This document shows, one piece after another, positions 1 to 9,098 of a DNA stretch of 11,094 nt. A model generated the notes under the pieces. The model saw only the letters and a list, made by a program, of their open reading frames with translations. It was not told where the DNA came from and did not search any database. The position numbers and the translations under genes are program-made. Position 1 is the stretch's first letter. Each line of letters starts with the position of its first letter. The stretch is from an uncultured Lysobacter sp. Its GTDB lineage: Bacteria > Pseudomonadota > Gammaproteobacteria > Xanthomonadales > Xanthomonadaceae. Location: assembly GCA_946480055.1 (NCBI GenBank), contig CAMLID010000101.1:1-11094 (forward strand), in the 5' to 3' direction.

Positions 1-247
1 CGTCGTCCTCGCGCCGCATCTGCTTGGCCAGGAAGGCCAGCTGGCGCTTGTGCGCGATGTGCGCGGTGATGCGCCGGCATTCGCGGATGTGCGGCAGCAG
101 CGCTTCCGGGATCGGCAGCCGCGCCAGCTGGCCGTCGGTCAGCTTGGACAGCTGCTCGCCCAAGGCCAATATCTCCAGCGCCTCGCGCCGGTTCTGGCTG
201 CGGCTGGGGCTGAAGAATTCACCGGTTTCGTCGTCTCTGCCGCGCAT
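1..247 (-). CDS. darP: YjgA/DarP ribosome-associated assembly factor (partial, N-terminal part)
   Basis: About 82 N-terminal residues are present; the rest lies beyond the left window edge. The protein begins [18 protein letters not shown] and continues with an RREAL segment, a [20 protein letters not shown] segment and a [23 protein letters not shown] segment. This is the pattern of the DUF615 family (E. coli YjgA, also called DarP), a small basic, helical protein that binds late 50S ribosomal precursors and helps mature the peptidyl-transferase region. The ATG is at 247-245. A good Shine-Dalgarno (GAGGTGG on the minus strand, about 252-258) sits a few bases upstream and supports this start. 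The gene is divergent from pmbA with 77 bases between the two starts, so both promoters must lie in or near that gap. E. coli also has yjgA beside pmbA. Family assignment is firm; completeness cannot be judged. Confidence 0.9.
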   Translation of the reverse strand, partial: MRGRDDETGEFFSPSRSQNRREALEILALGEQLSKLTDGQLARLPIPEALLPHIRECRRITAHIAHKRQLAFLAKQMRREDD

Positions 248-312
248 CGCAAACCACCTCTCGTACCGTCAAACTGAATCGAAATCCCGCGGCGCCCAGC
301 GCCACGGCAGCC

Positions 313-317
313 AAGGA
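313..317 (+). promoter_or_regulatory. Ribosome binding site of pmbA
   Basis: AAGGA lies 7 bases before the TTG at 325. It decides the start, since no ATG is available at a comparable position. Confidence 0.6.
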
Positions 318-324
318 TAAGACA

Positions 325-1728
325 TTGAACGCAGTCGCCCTCCGTCAGACCGCTCCGGCCCACGTCATCGCCGACCCCGAAGCGCGCCTGGACGCCCTGT
401 CCGAGCTGTCCCAGCGCCTGCTCGCCGCCGCGCGCGCGCGCGGCGCCAGCCAGGCCGAGGTCTCGTGCTCGGAAGAGACCGGGCTCAACGTCAACGTGCG
501 CATGGGCGAGGTCGAGACGGTCGAGGCCACCCGCGACCGCGGCATCGCGGTCACCGTCTATTTCGGCCGCCGCAAGGGCAGCGCCAGCACCGCCGACCTG
601 CGCGAGGACAGCCTCGAAGCCACCGTCGAGCAGGCCTGCGCGATCGCGCGCTACACCGAGGACGACCCCGCCGCCGGCCTGGCCGACGCCGAACTGATGG
701 CCGCGGCCCAGGCCGAGGGTGGTTGGCGCACGTTCGACAGCTGGCACCCGTGGATGCTGGAAGCCGACCGTGCGGTCGACCTGGCCCTGGCCTGCGAAAA
801 CGCCGGCCGCGAGTACGACGCCCGGGTGGAGAATTCCGACGGCGCCTCGGTCGGCACCGGCGCCAGCCTGGGCGTCTACGCCAATTCGCATGGCTTCATC
901 GGCCGCGAGGGCAGCACCCAGCACAGCGTCGGCTGCGCCCTGATCGCCGGCCGCGGCGACGCCATGCAGCGCGACGGCTGGTACAGCATCGCCCTGGCCG
1001 AAGGCGACCTCGAAGCCACCGCCGCGATCGGCCGCCACGCCGCGCAGCGTGCGGTGTCGCGACTGGCGCCGCGCCAGATCGCCACCGGCGAATACCCGGT
1101 GCTGTATGCGGCCGAATCCGCGCGCTCGCTGATCGGCCACCTGCTGGGCGCGGTGTCCGGCGGCGCGCTGTACCGGCGCGCCAGCTTCCTGCTCGACTCC
1201 GCCGGCACCCGACTGTTCCCGGAGTGGTTCTCGATCGAGGAGCGGCCGTTCCTGGTGCGCGGCTTCCGTTCCAGCGCCTTCGACGCCGAAGGCGTGGCCA
1301 CGCGCGAATCGGCGCTGGTCCAGGACGGCGTGCTGCAGCGTTACATCCTGGGCAGCTATTCGGCGCGCAAGCTCGGCCTGCAGACCACCGCCAACGCCGG
1401 CGGCGTGCATAACCTGCAGGTTGCCGCCAACGGGGGCGACTTCGACGCCATGCTGCGCGGCATGGGCCGCGGTCTGCTGGTCACCGAGCTGATGGGGCAA
1501 GGGGTCAACACCGTCACCGGCGACTACTCGCGCGGCGCCGCGGGTTACTGGGTCGAGAACGGCCAGATCCAACACCCGGTCGACGGCATCACCATCGCCG
1601 GCAACCTGCGCCGCATGTTCGAGTCGATCGAAGCGGTCGGCAGCGACGTCGACCTGCGTTCGCACCTGCGCACCGGCTCGATCCTGGTCGGACGCATGAC
1701 CGTCGCCGGCGATACCGGGGAAGACTGA
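325..1728 (+). CDS. pmbA: Metalloprotease subunit TldE/PmbA
   Basis: The 467-residue protein is slightly longer than E. coli PmbA/TldE (about 450). Family hallmarks are GEVETVEATRDRGIAVTVYFG (about 61-81), ENSDGASVG (169-177), ERPFLVRGFRSSAFD (306-320), TANAGGVHNL (355-364) and, near the C-terminus, ELMGQGVNTVTGDYSRGA followed by GYWVENGQIQHPV and TIAGNL (388-427). In E. coli TldD and TldE form a heterodimeric zinc protease that trims unfolded peptides, including microcin B17 precursor and CcdA. The HExxxH zinc site belongs to TldD, and no such motif is visible here, as expected for TldE. No tldD lies in the window. The start is a TTG at 325, chosen because AAGGA (313-317) lies 7 bases upstream and because it leaves a normal N-terminus. 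An extra 15 or so N-terminal residues compared with E. coli could reflect a later true start. Confidence 0.95.
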   Translation: MNAVALRQTAPAHVIADPEARLDALSELSQRLLAAARARGASQAEVSCSEETGLNVNVRMGEVETVEATRDRGIAVTVYFGRRKGSASTADLREDSLEATVEQACAIARYTEDDPAAGLADAELMAAAQAEGGWRTFDSWHPWMLEADRAVDLALACENAGREYDARVENSDGASVGTGASLGVYANSHGFIGREGSTQHSVGCALIAGRGDAMQRDGWYSIALAEGDLEATAAIGRHAAQRAVSRLAPRQIATGEYPVLYAAESARSLIGHLLGAVSGGALYRRASFLLDSAGTRLFPEWFSIEERPFLVRGFRSSAFDAEGVATRESALVQDGVLQRYILGSYSARKLGLQTTANAGGVHNLQVAANGGDFDAMLRGMGRGLLVTELMGQGVNTVTGDYSRGAAGYWVENGQIQHPVDGITIAGNLRRMFESIEAVGSDVDLRSHLRTGSILVGRMTVAGDTGED

Positions 1729-1854
1729 GTCCCGCGCCGACGCCGGCCTGTAACGCGGACCGGTCATGCTGCGCGACCGCGCCGGTCTGGCCGTTGCGGG
1801 GCCGCTGCTGCGTTGCTTCGAAGGTCGCGCCCTGCGGACCATGCGCCGCCGTCC

Positions 1855-1883
1855 TTGACAGCGGTGGCAACGCGGCTGAGAGT
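1855..1883 (+). promoter_or_regulatory. Possible sigma-70 promoter of the DUF4870 gene
   Basis: A perfect TTGACA (1855-1860) is followed after 17 bases by GAGAGT (1878-1883), a poor match to TATAAT. It lies about 70 bases upstream of the DUF4870 start and is the only good -35 box seen by eye in the pmbA-DUF4870 gap. The weak -10 box keeps this tentative. Confidence 0.3.
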
Positions 1884-1954
1884 GGGCCGGCTGGGGCGGC
1901 CGCCATGGTCGCCGCAAGGCCATCCAAACTGGAACTGGAAAGGGGAAACAAGGA

Positions 1955-2317
1955 ATGAGCGATATCAACGAATCATCGGTCGACGGTAACTCCGAAGACC
2001 GCACCCTGGCGCTGATCACCCATCTGTCGGGTATCTTGCTGGGCTTCATCGTCCCGCTGATCATCTGGCTGATCAACAAGGACAAGTCGGACAAGGCATT
2101 CCTGATCGATCAGTCGAAGGAAGCGCTGAACTTCACCATCACCTTGCTGATCGTCTATGTGGTGCTGACCGTTCTCGCCCCCTTCACTCTGGGGCTTACC
2201 GGTCTGGTATCGATGCTGGTGTGGGTAGTGTCGCTGATTCTCTTCATCATGGCCGGTCTGGCTGCGAACAAGGGCGAACGCTACCGTTACCCCGTTACGC
2301 TGCGTCTGATCAAGTAA
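1955..2317 (+). CDS. DUF4870 family small membrane protein
   Basis: The 120-residue protein has a polar N-terminus (about 1-17) with several acidic residues. Three hydrophobic segments fit membrane helices at about 19-40 (ALITHLSGILLGFIVPLIIW), 58-78 and 84-103. The tail is short and basic (KGERYRYPVTLRLIK). The loop NKDKSDKAFLIDQSKEALNF after helix 1 is the typical DUF4870 signature, in which a conserved charged loop precedes an EALNFQ-like motif. The family sits in the inner membrane and has no established function; a distant link to Tic20-like proteins has been proposed in domain databases. The ATG at 1955 is supported by AAGGGG at 1940-1945 (9-base spacing), with a second AAGGA directly against the start. 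Its GC content is much lower than its neighbours (see findings). It appears to be a single-gene transcript, with a strong terminator just downstream. Confidence 0.85.
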   Translation: MSDINESSVDGNSEDRTLALITHLSGILLGFIVPLIIWLINKDKSDKAFLIDQSKEALNFTITLLIVYVVLTVLAPFTLGLTGLVSMLVWVVSLILFIMAGLAANKGERYRYPVTLRLIK

Positions 2318-2341
2318 TCGGCGAGCGAGAATGCGGTATTG

Positions 2342-2373
2342 CGGGCCCGGCATCGCCGGGCCCGTTTCGTTTT
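2342..2373 (+). terminator. Rho-independent terminator after the DUF4870 gene
   Basis: A perfect 10-bp stem, CGGGCCCGGC (2342-2351) with GCCGGGCCCG (2355-2364), encloses an ATC loop. It is followed by TTTCGTTTT (2365-2373). It begins 24 bases after the DUF4870 stop codon. Confidence 0.9.
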
Positions 2374-2403
2374 GAGGCCGCGTCAGCCCGCTCTCGCTTT
2401 TGG

Positions 2404-2646
2404 GTAGGAGCGGCGCAAGCCGCGACCGCGAACTTCGCCTGCCGGCGGTTTCGCTTCCGGTTTGCCCTTGCTTCTGCCTTCTGTGGGAGCGGCGTAAGCC
2501 GCGATCGCCAGCCCCGGGCTGCACCTGATTCGCTCTCGACTTGGGGTAGGAGCGGCGCAAGCCGCGACCGCGAACTTCGCTCGCCGGCGATGGTTTCGTT
2601 TCGAGTCCGCCTTTGCTTTGGGGTAGGAGCGGCATGAGCCGCGACC
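2404..2646 (+). repeat. Array of four GTAG-type REP palindromes
   Basis: Four copies of a roughly 24-base unit lie in the same direction, starting at 2404, 2483, 2546 and 2623. Each has a GTAG head (GTGG in copy 2), then GAGCGGC, a 4-base loop, and GCCGCGA(C/T)C. The paired arms GCGGC/GCCGC are at 2410-2414/2419-2423, 2489-2493/2498-2502, 2552-2556/2561-2565 and 2629-2633/2638-2642. The loops are GCAA, GTAA, GCAA and ATGA. Similarity extends beyond the palindrome: copies 1 and 3 share CGCGAACTTCGC, copy 4 has CGCGAACTCC, and the sequence before copies 1 and 3 is also alike (GCTCTCG...TTGGG). Spacing is 79, 63 and 77 bases. A GTAG or GGAG head plus imperfect palindrome is the known recognition format of REP-associated tyrosine transposases (RAYT, TnpA-REP). 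No RAYT gene lies in the window. Confidence 0.85.
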
Positions 2647-2685
2647 GCGAACTCCGGGGTTCTGCGATGGTTTCCTTATCTTTGA

Positions 2686-2888
2686 GGAAGCAAAGGCTTC
2701 CGCCCGCTGCGCGTGCGGGTCACTTTCTCTTGCTGGCCCAAGAGTCCGCCAGGATTCCCTTCGGTCAAAAGTAACCAAAGAGAAGGGCCTGCCTAGACAA
2801 CCCTCCCGTACCAGTGCGGGGCGTGCGCGGGGATTTTTCGACGAGACATCCCTGTCCCTTCGAAAAACGGCGCGCATCCTGCGCGCCG
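2686..2888. repeat. Hairpin-dense intergenic element
   Basis: Six inverted repeats follow one another: GGAAGC/GCTTCC (2686-2701, loop AAAG); CCCGC/GCGGG (2703-2719); CTCTTG/CAAGAG (2727-2744); CCCGTA/TGCGGG with one G-T pair (2805-2820, loop CCAG); TTTTTCGA/TCGAAAAA (2834-2841 with 2860-2867) enclosing a nested GACA/TGTC with loop TCCC (2845-2856); and CGGCGCGCA/TGCGCGCCG (2868-2888, loop TCC). GGCCC (2735-2739) can also pair with GGGCC (2785-2789), closing the central part. From memory, similar intergenic blocks with a CACTTTCTCTTG...AAAGTAACCAAAGAGAAGG core recur in Xanthomonadaceae genomes and are sometimes annotated as short hypothetical proteins. I could not check that here. Confidence 0.5.
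2863..2888 (-). terminator. Terminator-like hairpin read on the minus strand, possibly ending ispA transcripts
   Basis: On the minus strand a perfect 9-bp stem CGGCGCGCA/TGCGCGCCG with a 3-base GGA loop is followed directly by TTTTT (2867-2863). It lies about 170 bases beyond the ispA stop. The form is right for an intrinsic terminator, though the T-run is short and the hairpin is also part of the structured element. Confidence 0.5.
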
Positions 2889-2976
2889 CCCTTCGGCTCT
2901 ACGGTTGCTCGTCGTGGTGCGGGGCTATGGATTCCAATGCAACGGCAACGGCAACCGGCGAACAGCATTGGGTTTC

Positions 2977-3009
2977 GTAGGATGCGGTGAGCCGAAGGCG
3001 AACCGCATC
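2977..3009 (+). repeat. REP-like palindrome of a second type
   Basis: A GTAG head (2977-2980) is followed by GATGCGGT (2981-2988), a nested GCC-GAA-GGC hairpin (2991-2999) and the exact complement ACCGCATC (3002-3009). The arms differ entirely from the four REP units at 2404-2646 but the head and layout are the same, so it looks like a separate REP family. It lies about 47 bases after the ispA stop. Confidence 0.6.
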
Positions 3010-3055
3010 GTGCGCGGGCGATCGACAGTCCAGCCCGCCGGCTGTCTCGCCGGCT

Positions 3056-3929
<874 letters not shown>

Positions 3930-3937
<8 letters not shown>

Positions 3938-4196
3938 CGGAGGCGTTGGGCGAGCCGGAGTAGGGTTCGGCGCCGGCCGGGTCCTGCGGATCGCTGAGCA
4001 GGCGCACGCGCAGCTCGGCCTGTTCCAGCGCGGTCTGGCAACGGCGGTACAGACCCACGCCGCGTTCGTAGGCGGCGAGCGAGTCTTCCAGGCTCATCTC
4101 GCCGTGTTCCATCTTTTCGACCAGTTGTTCGAGCGCGTCCAGGGACTGCTCGAAATCGGTCACGGGCGAGGGCTCGGTGGCGGCTTTGCGGGGCAT
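3930..4196 (-). CDS. xseB: Exodeoxyribonuclease VII small subunit
   Basis: The 88-residue protein has the XseB core: [20 protein letters not shown] (14-33), then [13 protein letters not shown] (34-46) and [16 protein letters not shown] (49-64). Together these form the helical hairpin by which several small subunits wrap the long arm of XseA. Exonuclease VII degrades single-stranded DNA from both ends into oligonucleotides; XseA is not in this window. The tail after about residue 68 is proline- and serine-rich and probably disordered. The start is the ATG at 4196. The same frame stays open far upstream through tilS, but only this start gives a family-sized protein. No clear Shine-Dalgarno is visible before it. 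It sits 59 bases downstream of tilS and overlaps ispA by 8 bases. Confidence 0.95.
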
Positions 4197-4255
4197 GCGA
4201 TTAGTGTGCGGCGCGGGGTCGGCGGGGTCAACGCATGCGCGGCCGGGCGTAGCGC

Positions 4256-6718
<2,463 letters not shown>

Positions 6719-6740
6719 CACAGGCCCAGGCCGTCGCGTG

Positions 6741-7241
6741 TCATCTCAGGGATAGGCGATTCGCGTACTCGGTTACCCAGATTTCTTGCTCCTGGGTATC
6801 GGGCACCTGAACCCGGCGCGCCGTGCTGAGCATGGCGAAGGCTTTCGCACTGCCGATTCCGAGTTCGCAAAGCACGCAGGCCGCGATCAGTCCGGTGCGT
6901 CCGATACCCGCACGACAGTGCAGAACAATCGAGCCTCCGGAGCGAAGTCGCGTCGCTAACTCGGCGACGAGGCGATGGGTTTCGTCCGCAGACGACGGTG
7001 TCTGGCGATCCGGGATCGGGAACGACAGGTAGTCGATATCGCTGGCACGGCAGACGCGTTCTTCGTCGGCAAGGCCGAGCTCGCGCGCTTCATCGGGTTC
7101 GAGCAAGGAGACGACCGTGTCGATACCTGCGCGCCTCCATCCCGCCAGTTCGTCTTCCAGCCATTCGCCTGCACGCGGCCGGGGCGCCAAGGCCAGGCGC
7201 AAGGGCGACAGGCCGCTTACCCAGTAGAGGTCGGGCATCAT
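6741..7241 (-). CDS. Dual-specificity/tyrosine-type protein phosphatase (CX5R family)
   Basis: The 166-residue cytosolic protein carries the signature VLHCRAGIGRTG (106-117), with nucleophile Cys109 and phosphate-binding Arg115, followed by Thr116. Upstream, PIPDRQTP (75-82) supplies a plausible general acid at Asp78. The N-terminal YWVSGLSPLRLALAPRP and DTVVSLLEPDEARELGL (41-57) resemble the CDKN3/KAP-like and cyanobacterial/proteobacterial small phosphatases. These catalytic residues are intact, so the enzyme is probably active on phosphotyrosine or phosphoserine/threonine, or perhaps on another phosphoester. The target cannot be told from the sequence. Start choice is 7241 or 7238 (two ATGs in tandem); no clear Shine-Dalgarno precedes them. 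It lies 62 bases downstream of the glycosyltransferase-like gene on the same strand, with a hairpin between them. GC content is lower than in the flanking housekeeping genes. Confidence 0.88.
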   Translation of the reverse strand: MMPDLYWVSGLSPLRLALAPRPRAGEWLEDELAGWRRAGIDTVVSLLEPDEARELGLADEERVCRASDIDYLSFPIPDRQTPSSADETHRLVAELATRLRSGGSIVLHCRAGIGRTGLIAACVLCELGIGSAKAFAMLSTARRVQVPDTQEQEIWVTEYANRLSLR

Positions 7242-7276
7242 TCGAGAGAAATGCTCTGCTTATGGTTCGAGGGAGC

Positions 7277-7293
7277 GGAATGCGGTGCATTCC
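7277..7293. repeat. Perfect 7-bp hairpin between the glycosyltransferase-like gene and the phosphatase gene
   Basis: GGAATGC (7277-7283) and GCATTCC (7287-7293) enclose a GGT loop. There is no T-run on either side, so it is not a classical terminator. It lies 11 bases after the stop of the upstream gene and about 36 bases before the phosphatase start. It could be an RNA processing or attenuation hairpin, or an operator. Confidence 0.45.
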
Positions 7294-7303
7294 CATAACG
7301 CTG

Positions 7304-7996
7304 CTAGCGTGCTGTCGCTGCGGGCTTGAGTCGCGCCAGGTCGCGCTCCGGGTCGATATGCGCGGGGTCGACTCCGAGTTTGCTGGCTAGATACACGTAA
7401 CGCTTCTTGAAGCGCTCGTGGTTGCGCATTGGGTCGTAGTAGGACGGTCCCTTCATCAGCCCCACCAACGCAATTGTTTCGGCTCGCGTCAGCTGATTCG
7501 TCGGGACGCCGAAATACGCCGGTGCAGCAGCCCGGAGACCACGGGCACCCCGGCCGAACCAGGCCTCATCCAAGGTGTAGTCGGCGATCTGCTCGGGTCG
7601 CCATTCGTTGCTCAGACGGATCATCGCGGCGACTTCCGCTGCTATGCGTCTTGGGGTTGGCAGCCGTTGATCAGGATCGAACGCAATCGAACGTGCCGCG
7701 CCACTCAGTAAGGAGTGCGACGCGCTGGGGCGTAGGGGAGAGGTGTCTGCGCGTATGACGGTGTAGGCTTTCCAACAAACTTTCAGCGGATCCAGGCGTT
7801 CGACCCGCATCGGTCCTTCGCCGCCCAACGACGCCCAATACATCGCGCGTAAGTTATCGGAATAGCTGTGCTGCGCGCGCGGCAGCTCTTGCGGCAGCGC
7901 GCTCGCCCCATACCAATACAAACTGTAAACCAGCGACACGAGCGCCGCGATCGGCACCAACACCACGCCGACTATCCATTTCGGCCAAGCGCTCAT
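7304..7996 (-). CDS. Membrane-anchored GT51 (peptidoglycan glycosyltransferase)-like protein lacking the usual catalytic glutamate motif
   Basis: The 230-residue protein has an N-terminal membrane anchor (about 8-29, WIVGVVLVPIAALVSLVYSL), with the rest probably periplasmic. Residues about 131-190 match the C-terminal half of the GT51 domain of class A penicillin-binding proteins and MtgA: EWRPEQIADYTLDEAWFGRG, ARGLRAAAPAYFG, LTRAETIALVGLMKGPSYYDP. In GT51 enzymes this region normally follows an EDxxFxxHxG catalytic motif and a GGSTITQQ motif. Neither is recognisable here; the corresponding stretch reads LRAMYWASLGGEGPMRVERL and HSLLSGAARSIAF. The domain is therefore likely catalytically dead or much altered, and it has no transpeptidase domain. 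The start is the ATG at 7996, 12 bases after the accA stop, with no clear Shine-Dalgarno, which suggests read-through expression with accA. Stop is TAG at 7306-7304. The homology is clear for the C-terminal half; the function is unknown. Confidence 0.75.
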   Translation of the reverse strand: MSAWPKWIVGVVLVPIAALVSLVYSLYWYGASALPQELPRAQHSYSDNLRAMYWASLGGEGPMRVERLDPLKVCWKAYTVIRADTSPLRPSASHSLLSGAARSIAFDPDQRLPTPRRIAAEVAAMIRLSNEWRPEQIADYTLDEAWFGRGARGLRAAAPAYFGVPTNQLTRAETIALVGLMKGPSYYDPMRNHERFKKRYVYLASKLGVDPAHIDPERDLARLKPAATAR

Positions 7997-8008
7997 GTGG
8001 CCGCGCGC

Positions 8009-8968
<960 letters not shown>

Positions 8969-9037
8969 GCTCGGGCCGGGGCCGGAAAGGGGCACAGTCT
9001 AGCCCAGCGACCACGACCGTACCGAGGGGTTGGGTAG

Positions 9038-9059
9038 CGTATCGCGGTGTTGCGATACG
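9038..9059. repeat. Perfect 8-bp hairpin between dnaE and accA
   Basis: CGTATCGC (9038-9045) and GCGATACG (9052-9059) enclose a 6-base GGTGTT loop. It lies 40 bases beyond the dnaE stop and 70 bases before the accA start. There is no T-run after it on the minus strand, so it is either a weak terminator, an mRNA-stabilising hairpin for the dnaE end, or a dyad operator for an accA promoter. Confidence 0.5.
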
Positions 9060-9098
9060 TAAGCGGCGGTTTCTACTGTGGAAAATCCGCGCTGCGGC

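Larger units (their letters stand above)
2318..3055. other. 738-base gene-free stretch rich in palindromes
   Basis: No convincing gene lies between the DUF4870 stop and the ispA stop. Open frames here on both strands are made of REP sequence translated through and are arginine/proline-rich low-complexity products. From left to right the stretch holds the DUF4870 terminator (2342-2373), four REP palindromes (2404-2646), a run of six hairpins (2686-2888) ending in a minus-strand terminator-like hairpin, a short tandem of AACGGC-type hexamers (about 2941-2955), a second type of REP-like palindrome (2977-3009), and a 6-bp GCCGGC hairpin with no T-tract (3037-3054) just after the ispA stop. The two flanking genes point towards each other, which is where REP elements usually collect. 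Confidence 0.7.

Noticed and set aside
139..2094. A 651-codon open frame on the minus strand across pmbA
   Set aside because: It is antisense to a clear pmbA and runs into the DUF4870 gene. Its translation is low-complexity Gly/Ala/Asp/Arg-rich sequence typical of GC-rich shadow frames.
2404..2646. Possible CRISPR array
   Set aside because: Repeats are palindromic, imperfect and unevenly spaced, the intervening sequences are partly alike, and there are no cas genes.
2941..2955. Short tandem of AACGGC-like hexamers
   Set aside because: Only about two and a half copies; too short to mean more than slippage.
2221..2968. Several open frames of 67 to 220 codons over the intergenic palindromes
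   Set aside because: They translate the REP copies themselves (repeated RGRGLRRSYPK-like peptides) and have no ribosome binding sites; most likely noncoding.
3037..3054. GCCGGC/GCCGGC hairpin just after ispA as its terminator
   Set aside because: GCCGGC is its own complement and common in GC-rich DNA, and no T-run follows on the minus strand.
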